Shown in pieces: positions 13,532-24,508 of a stretch of 64,000 nt of DNA (position 1 is its first letter; each line of letters starts with the position of its first letter). Source of the stretch: Prunella strophiata (taxonomy: Eukaryota > Chordata > Aves > Passeriformes > Prunellidae); contig JAZBQD010000031.1 in assembly GCA_036583965.1 (NCBI GenBank), positions 1,651,481-1,715,480 of the forward strand, in the 5' to 3' direction. The notes under the pieces are model-generated. The model ran no database searches. It worked only from the letters and a program-made list of their open reading frames with translations, and was not told where the DNA came from. Both the position numbers and the translations under genes were made by a program.

Positions 13532-13543
13532 GGTTAGGGTTAG
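13532..13543 (+). repeat. Two-unit telomere-like motif
   Basis: GGTTAGGGTTAG, two partial TTAGGG units. The run is too short to be a true interstitial telomere array and may be chance. Confidence 0.6.
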
Positions 13544-13857
13544 ACAGATAAGGTGTCAGTGTGAATCAGTGTGTGCCTTGAGTAGAATTCAGAAGTATCT
13601 GGCTGCCAGCCCCGTGCTTAGTCAGAGGTCAGTCCCTTTTGTAAGACTTGGATTATGACAATAATTGCCATTTATATTATATTTTTGCCTTGTAAGATCA
13701 ATCTCAAGTTCTCTCTCTCTTTCCCAGAGATGTAAAGCAGAGTAAGTTACTCACCCAAGTGGCAAAACGACTGGGTTTGCTCACTGCCAGCATCCATTAA
13801 AATTATTTTATCAGCAGAGAATTTCAGAGAATAAGTGGCAAAGCAGCTTGTGTAGAG

Positions 13858-14180
13858 CAGTGAGTCGGGGTTTGGGGCTCTTTAACCAGCTGAGAAACTC
13901 GAAGCCTCCTGAAGAAACGATGTGTTGATATTCTGCTCTCAGCTTGCCTCCTCTAATTTGTGTAGCGGTGAGTATTTGATTACACCGGATTTATTTTCAG
14001 AAGTTTCAGGCTGCTCTTATTAATTGTCCCCATTTTGATCGAAGGCGTGTGGCAGAGCTCTGCATTCTGGAGCTGCTGTTTTGCATCCCTAAGCAGAGCT
14101 GGTGACGCTGGGGCTCTGTGCCCCAGCTCGGAGCCTGATTTCCCTCCTTGCTGCAGCGCGAGGCTCTCGTTTCCCCGGGA
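13858..14180 (+). promoter_or_regulatory. CpG-bearing segment with donor-like site; candidate regulatory element or alternative 5' exon
   Basis: About thirteen CpG dinucleotides occur within roughly 320 bp, while the kilobases on either side have very few. A strong donor-type sequence (GCG|GTGAGT) lies with its GT at 13968. No coding sequence is recognised. It may be a conserved enhancer or an alternative untranslated first exon of HMBOX1; both are inferences. Confidence 0.3.
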
Positions 14181-14243
14181 TGAGAGCAGTCATTACAAGA
14201 ATTACATTTTGGTTGTGAATCAGGATGAATGGGAGTAGAGGCC

Positions 14244-14259
14244 TTTTTTTTTTTTTTTT
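14244..14259 (+). repeat. Poly-T tract
   Basis: An uninterrupted run of about 16 T bases downstream of the CpG-bearing segment. Confidence 0.85.
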
Positions 14260-14376
14260 GAAAATCAGAACCCAGAGATGCAACTGCAGGAGATAATTAT
14301 GTAAACGTATGGATGAGGATGGCTCTGTGTTCATTGACATGATGAGCACTTCAGGCCTGAGGTTTTCTCTTTTTTT

Positions 14377-14391
14377 TCTCTCTCTCTCTCT
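14377..14391 (+). repeat. Short (TC)n microsatellite
   Basis: About seven TC units inside a pyrimidine-rich stretch (14363-14395). Confidence 0.85.
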
Positions 14392-14586
14392 TTTAAAAAC
14401 TGGTACAACTCCTCTGAAAATACTGGAGTTGCAACTGATGAGAGTAAGTGATGAGTCAGATCCTTAATCCTCTGTTACGCCTCAGAATTCACAGCATCAG
14501 CTCCTGGATTTTGAAGGCAGTTTTGCTTAATATGGTGCAAAGTTTTAGGTGGTTCTGAAATATTTATATTGCTGTGAATCATTGAG

Positions 14587-14770
14587 CCACACAATGGTTT
14601 GTGTTGCAAGGAATCTTAAAGATCATCTCATTCCAATGGCAGGGATGCCATTCACTGTCCCAGGTTGCTCCAAGCTCTGTCCAATCTGGCCTTGGACACT
14701 TCCAGGGATGGAGCAGCCACAGCTTCTCTGAGGAACCTGTGCCAGGGCCTCACCACCCTCCAAATGGAAG
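14587..14770 (-). mobile_element. CR1 LINE 3' end, antisense
   Basis: Antisense CR1 blocks in order: ACACAATGGTTTGTGTTGCA, CCAGGTTGCTCCAAGCTCTG, GGCCTTGGACACTTCCAGGG and GCAGCCACAGCTTCTCTGAG. Confidence 0.9.
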
Positions 14771-14904
14771 GAGATTTATTTGTTCAGTAAGAACAGAAAA
14801 AGCCAAAGCTTGAATTTCAGAAGACTGGATAGTGTTATAGCCCCAAATGCCCCAATTCTCTTCCAGCAGTGCCTTAGAGCTGCCCTGGAAGGGTCACAGT
14901 CTTT

Positions 14905-15180
14905 GCCTCTGGGCTTGATCCTTGTGTGTCCCTTCCAACTCAAAACATGCTGAGATTCTGGGATTTTTTTCGTGATACATATCAGTGCTGTTTGTGGAAC
15001 AGCTGTAGCTCAATGAAAGCCCTTCCTTTGAGCATCTTGTAAGAACCAGCTGCATCCCTTGGGATGGGGTAAAGGGTTGGATGGGGCCCTGATCAACCTC
15101 ATCTCTCAGTGCCATCCCTGCCCATGGCAAATGAGCTTTAAGGTCTCTTCTAACCAACAGCAGCCAGGAATTCTGTGTAG
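14905..15180 (+). mobile_element. Degenerate CR1-like segments, sense strand
   Basis: Two weak CR1-like pieces: GTCCCTTCCAACTCAAAACA with ATTCTGGG at about 14927-14962, and CATCCCTGCCCATGGCAAAT with GAGCTTTAAGGTCTCTTC at about 15110-15152. Both resemble the CR1 3' end; the DNA between them is not clearly CR1. Low certainty on the limits. Confidence 0.5.
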
Positions 15181-18100
15181 AAAAGGAAGGACTGAATGAA
15201 ACTCTGCTTGGTCCTTGGATCTCATAAATATGTAGTGGAGAGAGAAACAAGCTTGCATAACCTAAAACAGGGTTAAAAAATTCGGAGTGGGCAGCTGGAA
15301 GTGGAGTTTCTTTGTAGTCACTGGTCTCATAGGAAGCATTTGGAGCAGTACTTCATGTGGATTCAGTAGTTGAATGTCAGACTGGGTGATAAGCAAATTA
15401 CATTGCTTGGGAAATAGCAATGCCATCCTTAATGCCTGTTTTTAATATCAGGAGGACATCCACCTCCATAGCTGTTCAGGTTACAGTTCTCACCAGTAGT
15501 GGATGCACAGACACACAGGAAAGATCTGGCAGGTTAAGGAGTTCAGCTTTTAACTGTGATGATAGTTAAAACTCTGGTTTAATTAATGAGTTGTAGAAAG
15601 TGATTTTTTTAGCTGTGTACTTTGGAAAAACCTATTTCAACTGGAAAGCCACAATTTGTGTCATGATTTTGCTCTTCCATTTAAATGGTGAGATGGCATT
15701 GACACCAAGGAGGTGCCTGTGATATGAAAAATGCTGGTGCTGTAATAAATAAAGTGACAAATCCTGGATGTCCCTGTGAGCAGGACAGTGCAGTGCAGGG
15801 GTGTCCTACCCTGTGCTGTGTGCCAGAGAAGGGTAAATGTTGGCATCTCTCCCCATCCTGCTCTCCTCAGTTGATGGGACTTGATCTGAATCATTCTTAA
15901 ACCAATTACCAGACTTAGGATCCTGTTCTGAACACTTTGGCTCTTGCCCACATCCATATTATGCAGATTATATCAAATATAGGTCTTACAGCAGAAAGCA
16001 CAACTGGTTTTGTAAGTCTTGAGCTTTTCTTATTAGATAAAGCTGTGAATTTTAATGGGCAATTGGAGAAGGACCTCTGCAGAAGAGCATCTCCTCAGTG
16101 ATGCTAGAGTGCTTCCTACTCATCTACAGTGAGTAGAAGAGTGGAAAAAATGATTTCTTGTGATCATTAAAGAGTCCAGAGCCATTTTCTCAAGTGTTAG
16201 AGGTGTTAAGGCTGCTGTCTGGCCTTATTCCCAAACGGGTAATTGAATTGCTTTGAACTTCTGCGAGTTCAATTGGACATGGACTTAGCTCGTAGCTGTT
16301 TTTATGGGATTATTCTGCTGTGCTCCATCACCTAGAAAGTTAAGTGTTGGGTAAATGATTCTTGTATCAGCGTGGGCTTGGGCTGTGAGAGTAGGTGAGA
16401 AACCCTTGATGTGTTTTTCCTTACTTTTCTCTAAACAGATGCAGGAAAATAAGGGAAGAGAGCACTCTGGCCATGTATCCTCACTGGAGATCAGAACAGT
16501 CAAACTGGGGAGGGAACCCCACATCCAAAGGGTGAAATTAATTTAAAAAAAGAGTTTAAGTAAATCTTGATGGAATGAGAAGGACAGGCAGTGCTGGTGG
16601 GAGCAGACTCTGAACAGCCTCCACTCTACAAAGTCCCCTCAGAAGGGGAGGACTGGTGCTGCATTGGGCTGGTTGGGACCTGCTGGATATTTGATATCTG
16701 CAGGTTTGGCTGGAAAATAAATTCCTTTTTATTTACCTCTTTAGAGTTCTCCCTTCAGTCTGATATTCCAGGTACCTCAGGTTGCTTTTGGATGAACTGT
16801 GAAAGATGAGCATGAAGTTTTAATGCTTTAGAATGGTACAACTGGACCATCTCTTTGGGGATGATTGCCAACTTAGTGTAAGGAATGTAAATAAGTTTGA
16901 TGTTTTAGGCTACTTACTTTTTTTGTCTGCCAGAACCTAAAGAAACTTTGTCTTAAAGGGCAAGATTCAGTTGTTAAAAAATCAGTCACTTCTAGTTTGG
17001 AGCTTAATTAGAAATTTGCAGAGGTTTTGCTTGCCAAAATTTCAGGGAGAAAAATGCTCAGCTGTTCTCCCTTGGTTATCTCTCTTTTTTTGGGTGTCAC
17101 CCCAACGAAGTTTGACAGCCCATTGTCAGTGATGAGAGTATTGATAGCAGATAAAGCATGGGATGTAGAGGATATTTTGCTACACAGGCAGCAAAGTTTG
17201 CCTACAGCAAAGTCAGTCCACAGTCCTGTTCTCAGGAAAAGTATTTTCCAACTTGATTTTCTCCTATACCCTCCAATCATTCTGCCTGTCTCTATCTTAT
17301 TTTATTCCTTGCTACTTTTGCAGTTGATTGTATTTCACAAGGAAAAAGAGGGGGAAATAAATTGAATTACAGGTAGCTAGAGGAGTGCAGGAGGATAAGA
17401 GGCTCTTACTGCAGTGTGGGGGGGATGAAGTGGTGGAATATATTCACTCATTAATGAGGTGAATGAAATTAGGGTGATTCTAAAATGGTTGATTTAATTA
17501 ACTGCTTTGTAAATTGATCTTTAAACAGGATAAGTTTATTAAAATATTTTAAAAAGGGAAAATAACCAAAGCCCTGCTCGAGTAACAGTTCGAAATAATG
17601 CTTGTTGTAGTTATTCATTAAAAAGTTGTGGATAGTTGGCAATGTTGGAACCTGTTCAATAATACCACATTTTGCAATATTTGTTTTGGGGTTTTAATGG
17701 AAAATTCCAAGTTCCTGCAGTTGTTTTCAGTCCTAAAAGTCCCTCAGGAGCATTATTTCTAGATCTCATGCCTGTGTAGAAAAGCACGTGAAGATGGGAA
17801 CAGGAGTTCCAGATCAAGAAGGACCAATGAGATGTGTCAGTGCAATATATGCTGAGTGTGCAAATATAAACAAGGCACTTTGGGCATCTCTGGATGACAT
17901 TAGTGAGACCAGCAGGTAGATGCTCTAATTTTGGTGTTCTTAACCTCTTAAAAATTACCCAGAAGTTGCCTTAAAAGTGTTGGAGGGCTGGAAGAATTCT
18001 TTGCATGGACAGACAAGCAGATAATTGATTTTAGTTTGGTTTTTTTTCAAGTTGTCTACATTTCTCACCACTTTCAGTGACTGTGTTAAACACAGTATCA

Positions 18101-18559
18101 TGGAGTTAATTTGACATTAGGTTTGCTACTCTTACATTAGTTTCTGCAAGGCTTTAAAGTCCACTGGTGAACAGGACTCCAGAATACAAGTTGGAAGTCA
18201 TTGAATATCTTGTTCCTTGGGGCAGAGGGTGGCCTTGCCCAGCAGCTTTTGCATCCCTGTGAATTGAAATTCCTGCACAAGCTCAGCTGTGTCAAAGAGG
18301 GACAAATTGAGACCAGAGCTCTTTCCCTCATATGGCCATGAGTGATGGGAGGTCAACCCCTCCCCCTGCATCTGAGAACTCTGCACTTCATTAGATGGAA
18401 TTCACTAAAGGACTCTTAGGATTCACCAAATCATTATCTGTAATTCACTAAAGGAGATTAATTTGGCCTAGGCACCCAGATCCAGGAGCTGAGTCCTGGC
18501 ACTTCAGACAAATCAGGAATGACACCCAAATTTTGGAGAGAATTGCTGGCCATGGCCAT

Positions 18560-18766
18560 CAACTGCTGCAGAAGGTGATAAGGCCCTGGAGCTGGTTACC
18601 CAGAGAAACTGTGGCTGCTCCTGAATCCCTGGAAGTGTCCAAGGAAGGCTGGACAGGGCTTGGAGCAGCCTTGGATAGTGCAAGGTGTCTGTGCCCATGG
18701 CAGGGGGTGGAACTAAATGATTTTACAGCCCCTTTCAATTACCATTCTGTAATTCCATGATTCTGT
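18560..18766 (+). mobile_element. CR1 LINE 3' end, sense strand
   Basis: Blocks CCAGAGAAACTGTGGCTGCT, CCTGGAAGTGTCCAAGGAAG, GCCCATGGCAGGGGGTGGAA and a terminal ATTCTGTAATTCCATGATTC tail identify a CR1 3' end. Confidence 0.92.
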
Positions 18767-21066
18767 GTTGCTTGACATTCTTGAAGCCATCTGGAAAGTC
18801 CTGCTTCTGTCAGATGGGAGTTTTTTAGTTCACAGGGCTACAAGGACAAAAGTTCTGGGTTTCTGTGTCTGTGATAAATGGACGATTAAATAATTTAAAG
18901 TATGTTTTAGTATTAAATGTTGAAGAGTCTGTAAAGTAGGAATTTTGAGTGGAGGTAATTCTGGTTGGAGTTGAAACAAAGAACTTGAGCACATGAAATT
19001 TGGTATTGGCAGATAAATGATCTGGGAAATGGTGATGTCAGAAACACAGGTAAGAAATGCCCAAACCAGGTGTTGCCCTGAGGAAGGGTGAGCTGGCATA
19101 TCCATTGAAAACCACCTCAAGGCCAGATGTTTAAAGAGACTTTCTGTTTGAAAATGGTGCTGCTCAGAGCTGTCTGTGATGAGTCAGTAAGTCCCTGTGA
19201 CACTTCTCGCAAAGCTGGGAGAGGAGGATGGAGCAGCCCTGCCTCCCCCAGAGGCCAAACCTGGAACACAAAGTCTGCTTCCAAATGCTCCCCGTCAAGC
19301 TCTGAAGGTCTCAGGCTGGAATGCCACTTCCAGATTGTGGTTGTTACAATTCCAGTCAGTTGCAGGTCGACTGCTGCATTGCCTGCCATGCCCTCCTGTG
19401 GTTCAACAGTCTGGGTGCTTGTCTTGGAAAATTTTAAATGGCCTGGACGTTTCCAGTAATAGGTTTTCCGGAGGACAGCGCATTCCCGTTGGGCTGAAGC
19501 GCTGATGTGGATGTAGAACGTCTGTCTTCTCACACAGGCATTTTCTTGGATGGGAGTCATCCCCTTGCATTGTCCTCCTGCTTCCTTCTCCCACGAAAAC
19601 AATGTGAGGAGCTCAGTAGTTGCTGGATGAGGGCAAAGATGGGATTTTCTTCTCATTTCTGTACTTCCCAGGCTGCAAGTACCTTTTTTGTGGGTTTGTG
19701 CATCCTGGCTTTGTCTTTACAGCTCTACTCCAGCAAGCCAGTTTTCAGTGTTGTTCTTCAGCCCCAGCTATGGATCTTGAGTCATTCCATGACTCCTGTT
19801 GGGAGCTTCTCTGTGCCAGGGAAGAAATGGACATGAGGAGTCATCCTCAAAATTTGTGGGGAGGAATAGGCAGCCCTGTCCCTGGAAGATCTCTCAGCCT
19901 GACAGCCATCATCCCTCTTCTGGCTTTCCTGGTCCGTGGAATTCTTCCTTGACTTTCCCTCAGCTGTGATTTGCTCTGGCTCGCAGGGATTGTACATCAG
20001 CTCTGTCACATCTCCTGGAGTTTGAGTGATCTCTTCACCCTGCTCTCCTGCAGGAATGGCAGTAAACCCTTGACTCACGAGAAGATTCCCGAGAAGGATG
20101 GAAAATGCCGTATTCTGCTTGCCAAGTTCTGCCTGCCCTCCATCTGCCATCCCTTCTTCTCAAGATCTAGAGCTCTGAAGGAGGAGATCTTGTTGTTTGT
20201 GTGACATTTGGATCTGTAGCCAGGAGACTTAGGAAGGAAGCGCGATTAAGGGAGCATACTGTGATTTTTTTCATTTCCATTTCTGGGCTTTGCAACAAAT
20301 AATGTTCATTGTTGTGGCACCTTGGGAGGTTTAGGAGTTAAAAATTATTTTGTTGAGCCACCAGGATGGTCGAGTTACCTGAGAAGCCAGGCTTTGGAGG
20401 AGAAAAAGCTGAAGACTTATTTCTTTAAATGAAAGCTCAGGAGTAATTGGATGTGCTGCACTTTCCTTGTCAGGGCAGGCAATCTGTCACTGCATTCCAG
20501 GTTCAAAAGTTCCTAACTTCACAAATCCAACTTCAGTCAAATCAACTTGTCCTACAGGCCACTAGAATTTCCGCTGAGTGTGTTTTTATCTTCTTTTTTT
20601 TTTCAAGGTAGCAACAAAAGTTAGGGCAACTCGAACTCTTTGTAGTTAAGATTTGAAAGAGTTGAGATTCGTAAGTATCATGTCATAACTGGTGAAAACT
20701 TGTCCAGAAAAACTCAGATCTGTGGCCACCACAGAAATCTGAGATTCCTGTCTGGTGGGTACTTAACACTGGGCAAAATTTTGTCTGGGATCAAGTTGCA
20801 GCCTTAATTACTGAGCAACCACAGTCTCTGTAGCAGTGGTTTATCAAAAACAAAAGGGTACAAGCTGCAGGGTTGGTGCAGGTGTGGGGAATGTCAGGAG
20901 AGGTCCAAAATGCTGTTGGAGTACTCCAAGGAAAATGAACCTTTCTGCTGTGTAGTGAGATTGGCATTCATGGCAGGTGTCCAGCTGAGGTTGTTCAGAG
21001 GTGGATTTAGGAGCTGCCGTGTGTTTGTGTTTTAAAGTTTTGCACCAGAGTTTATAAAGTACCTTC

Positions 21067-21079
21067 CACGTGCCACGTG
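21067..21079. promoter_or_regulatory. Two adjacent CACGTG E-boxes
   Basis: CACGTG occurs at 21067-21072 and again at 21074-21079, one base apart, 43 bp before the exon 1 acceptor. This is the canonical site for bHLH proteins such as MYC/MAX, USF and MITF/TFE. Function is inferred only; both keep CpG in a CpG-poor surrounding. Confidence 0.4.
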
Positions 21080-21122
21080 GAGCTATTGAACTGAAGTGTT
21101 TTGTATTTTACCTCATTTCCAG

Positions 21123-21602
21123 CCTGCTGGAAACCATGTCTCACTACACAGACGAGCCAAGATTCACCATAGAGCAGATCGACCTCCTGCAGCGCCTGAG
21201 GCGCACGGGAATGACCAGGCATGAGATCCTGCACGCCCTGGAAACCTTGGACCGTCTGGACCAAGAGCACAGCGACAAATTCGGGAGAAGGTCTGGCTAC
21301 GGAGGCGGCTCCTACGGCAACAGCACCAACAACGTCCCGGCGTCTTCCTCGACGGCCACGGCTTCCACGCAGACGCAGCACTCCGGGATGTCCCCATCCC
21401 CGAGCAACAGTTACGACACCTCCCCACAGCCTTGCACTACGAATCAGAACGGGAGGGAGAGTAACGAGAGGTTGTCTGCCTTCAACGGGAAGATGTCGCC
21501 CACCCGCTACCCCCTGGCCAACAGCCTGGCCCAGAGGTCCTACAGCTTCGAGGCTTCCGAGGAGGACTTGGACATCGACGACAAAGTGGAGGAGCTGATG
21601 AG
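21123..21602 (+). CDS. HMBOX1: HMBOX1 coding exon 1 of window (N-terminal domain and linker)
   Basis: The acceptor is AG at 21121-21122 after a pyrimidine-rich stretch and the donor is GT at 21603 (GTGAGT). The first in-frame ATG is at 21136 and begins MSHYTDEPRF. From it this exon encodes residues 1-155 and two bases of codon 156. Residues 6-44 (E-P-R-F-T-I-E-Q-I-D to D-R-L-D-Q-E) resemble the HNF1 dimerisation-like segment seen in HMBOX1. Residues about 50-135 are a Ser/Thr/Asn/Gly-rich, probably disordered linker. Residues 140-155 are acidic and lead into the POU-like domain. The 13 bases before the ATG read in frame as x-L-L-E-T, matching the residues just before this Met in the mammalian protein, so translation may start in an upstream exon. 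GC and CpG content are clearly higher than in the surrounding introns. Confidence 0.96.
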
Positions 21603-23660
21603 GTGAGTGAGGGTCTCTGTAAAAGGTGTGGAGGTGAGAGGTGCCTCAGCAGGAACGGGTGCGTTGGGAGATTGATCAAATAGGGATTGTAGGGTGGTAA
21701 AATGCTGGCAGAAGTTGTCCAGGGAGGTGGTGGATGTCCTGTCCCAGGGAAGTATTCAAGGTCAGGTGGGACAGGGTTAATCTAGTTGAAGATACCCCTG
21801 CTTATCAGCAGTAGGTTTGGACTAAATGACCTGAAATGTCTCTTCCAACCCACGCTGTTCCATGAGGATTTGATGATGATGATCAGGAGAGCAGGAGCTG
21901 CTATATTCAGTTGTTCTTGCCAGTGCTCCAAGGATCACCATCCCAGAACCTCTCACCTACCTTATGGAGGCAGCCCCTGGCCCTGTGTGGGTGTCCCACA
22001 GTCTGACCGTTGAAATAACTTTTCTAGTGCTGTACCAAAAATTTAGATTGATGTTGGAGCACTCTTTTACTTTTATTCAGGATTCTGATCAAATATCAAT
22101 TCACATGACTCCTCCTCCACTGTTCCACACCCATTGTAATTCCTTCCATATAGAGGGAGAGTAGAGAATCCAGCTTGGATTGGTCAGTGCTTTCCAGTGG
22201 GATCTGGAGAGGATGCATGCAGTTTGTTTATAGTTTGTGGCAGGGATTTGCAGGGTGATACACAAAAATACAAATAATAAAGAAGCAAAAGTTTTCTCTG
22301 AGAGCCATTGGGATGGTTTTTTTTTCAGGGCTGACCTTCCTTTACTTTTAGCAGCTTTCTTTTCAGCATTATAGCAAAGATGAAAGGAGGGGATTATACT
22401 CCTGAGGATGAAAGTCAGTCAGTGGGCTTTGAGAGCACAAAGAAATAAGAGGAAAGGCCAAATGTCTCAAAACAATTTTGGTCATAATGTTGCAATTTAT
22501 TCTTTTTTCTCCCAAAACTGCACCATTCCTGAAGTACCTGTGGGAGGACTGGAGTCCATAAGCTCCAGAATGGAAATGTGTTGGAAGTAGTTTGGAGATT
22601 TCAGGGAAAGATTTTGGGGGAGAGGATTAGAGATGAGCAGTAAGAAAAGCCGATCAACCTCATTTGCTGTCGGCTGCAGGATGATGGAATTGTGCAGGAA
22701 GGGGGTGAGTACAGCAGAGTGCCAAGTTCCCATGGCTGAGGTTTGGGTTCCTGTGCAGTGAGTCTCAGGTAATGCTTTTAGTGCTTATTTAAACTGAAAT
22801 TGCTTGTGTTTGCAGGCATATAGATGATGAGTGTTTGGTACAGAAATAAAAATGAACCCACAGCACAGCATTCATTTTGCATTTACATTTGCAAGCTTGA
22901 GTCTGCCTTCAATGCAGCTGGGGCAGGAGGGGAGAAGGGAGAAGGGAAATGTCTCATAAAGACTAATAAAGGCTGGTTTTAATTGCCTGCCCTTCTCAGG
23001 AAGGGAGAGAGGAAGAGGAGGGGCAAAGTATGTGTTTATTGCAATTGAAATTTGCTGCGTGTCACAGTACATTTGCAACCTCCAATTTATTTGCTTCTTA
23101 GCAGTTTTAGCCCCTTCTGAACTACCTGTGCAGATCTTGTATAAATGGTACAAAAACCTCAGTTCATTCAGTGCAAGCTCTGGACTAAGTAGGGGACTAA
23201 AGGAGGGGTGTGAGGACAGAGGCTGCAAAATTTTGGATCTTTTCCTTGGAATGCTGGAGGAGGTTGGTGTATGCATATTCATTTGGGCAACTAACCATGC
23301 AGCCCCTGCTATCCTTTATTTTTTATTTTTCTGCCTCATTTTTACGAGTGAGGTTTTTATGCTGGTATGAGAGATTTATTCATCCCTGTGTAATGAAACT
23401 TTGTACATTCCATATGGCAGTGCTGCACCTAATATGAATTATATGGGACATGAGTCATCCATTCTCCTGCTATGGTACTTTGATCAAACGTGACACTTGT
23501 TAAAAGAAGTGTCCAGCACTGAGGCACTTGGGCTATTTTAATGCCAACCTTCCCCACTCCTTGTCCCCTAAATAAAGGAAATAAAGGCATTTTGCATCTT
23601 GCAGGTGCACTTTGGTCTGTCCCTCTTTTTGTGTGTCCTGTTGTTGTTTTGTTTTGGTAG
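21603..23660 (+). other. HMBOX1: HMBOX1 intron between exons 1 and 2 (2058 bp)
   Basis: A GT-AG intron interrupting codon 156 after its second base. It carries one CR1 fragment near its 5' end (21710-21868). The rest is AT-rich sequence without recognisable features. Confidence 0.93.
21710..21868 (+). mobile_element. CR1 LINE 3' end in intron 1, sense strand
   Basis: GTCCAGGGAGGTGGTGGATG, then TTTGGACTAAATGACCTGAA and GTCTCTTCCAACCCACGCTG, ending CTGTTCCATGA. It lies 107 bp after the exon 1 donor. Confidence 0.9.
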
Positions 23661-23746
23661 GAGGGACAGCAGTGTGATAAAGGAGGAAATCAAAGCCTTC
23701 CTCGCCAACCGGAGAATTTCCCAAGCAGTTGTTGCACAGGTAACAG
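23661..23746 (+). CDS. HMBOX1: HMBOX1 coding exon 2 of window (start of POU-like domain)
   Basis: The acceptor is TAG at 23658-23660 and the donor is GT at 23747 (GTAAGA). The 86-bp exon completes Arg156 and encodes residues 157-184 plus one base of Gly185. It starts R-D-S-S-V-I-K-E-E-I and ends V-V-A-Q-V-T. These are the first helices of the POU-specific-like, HNF1-type helix-turn-helix domain; the segment I-S-Q-A-V-V-A-Q-V-T-G is the positioning helix and turn. It is frame-shifting if skipped (86 is not divisible by three), so an in-frame product needs it. Confidence 0.96.
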
Positions 23747-23944
23747 GTAAGAACTTGGGGAGTCCTTTCCTCATTTTGGGAATCTCTGTGTCTGAACTGC
23801 CTGTCTGAGCATGGTGCAGATGTTGGAATATCACTTGGCTTTCTGCATTGCAGTGCAGATCTGTCAGCTTAGTCATGATAATGTATGCCTTTGATTTAAG
23901 ACCCATTGTCCTGCACATCATGGAACTTCCCCAGTGAATCACTA

Positions 23945-23970
23945 TTTTTTTTCTTTTTTTTTTTTTTTTT
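23945..23970 (+). repeat. T-rich tract in intron 2
   Basis: Nearly pure T with one C interruption. It could be mistaken for a polypyrimidine tract, but no coding exon follows. Confidence 0.85.
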
Positions 23971-24508
23971 CCTGTGGCTTGTGCTGGCAGATTTTATTTT
24001 ACAGCATTATAATAAAGCCTGAAGTTCTTATCTTAAAATGAAAACAGTTTTCCTTAATTCTTAAATTGTTGTTGAGTGTGGCAAATAGATGCATATCTGC
24101 ATCTCTGGGTATGGAGAGAGAGAGATAATGTGTATTTATGTATTAAAAAGTATATGAATAGTCAGGAGACACAGCTATAGCTGGTACCACTGCAGCCAGG
24201 AGTTGGAGGATGAGAGTTGGAAGTTTTGTCCGTCCTTTGAGTCACAATTAATGAAAATCCGAAGGGAGTTTGAGGGATGACCAGACCAGCTCAGGTTTTA
24301 CCTGGAAGGGGCAGCAGTTCTGGGTGCCCTCTGCCCTGAGCCTTCTCTGTCACATCCAGACAGGTGAATTCACTGCAGTGGTGCCACTTCTTCCCTGGGT
24401 GTGTTTCCAGAGCTTTACAGAGAGGGTCATAAGGTCCTGTTGCTCCTCCATGGGGTGAGGTGTTGTTATTTCTCCCTTCCAGACACACAGGCTTTGCCTG
24501 GAACAGCC

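Larger units (their letters stand above)
1..21122. other. Non-coding DNA upstream of first recognised HMBOX1 coding exon
   Basis: No exon of a recognisable protein is seen in these 21 kb. The splice acceptor at 21121-21122 with in-frame sequence before the ATG implies at least one upstream exon, so most or all of this is probably 5' intron of HMBOX1. Alternatively part of it is upstream flank. It contains about ten CR1 fragments, A/T tracts near 281-298, 376-388 and 14244-14259, a TC microsatellite and a CpG-bearing segment around 13858-14180. The stretches between these (1-744, 1084-4896, 5132-7740, 8439-11944, 12106-12993, 15181-18559 and 18766-21060) show only unstructured AT-rich intron-like sequence and short chance ORFs. 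Confidence 0.75.

Noticed and set aside
17054..17090. ATG followed by codons for L-S-C-S-P-L-V, resembling the short leader expected before L-L-E-T-M
   Set aside because: There is no GT donor at the position needed to join in phase with the exon at 21123, and the similarity is short and imperfect.
19117..19656. 179-codon minus-strand open frame with overlapping plus-strand frames
   Set aside because: No recognisable family and no codon pattern; probably chance in a somewhat GC-richer stretch.
21070..21135. Open frame extending upstream of the first ATG
   Set aside because: The extension opens with GTG, not ATG, and crosses a good splice acceptor at 21121-21122, so it is intron rather than N-terminal coding sequence.
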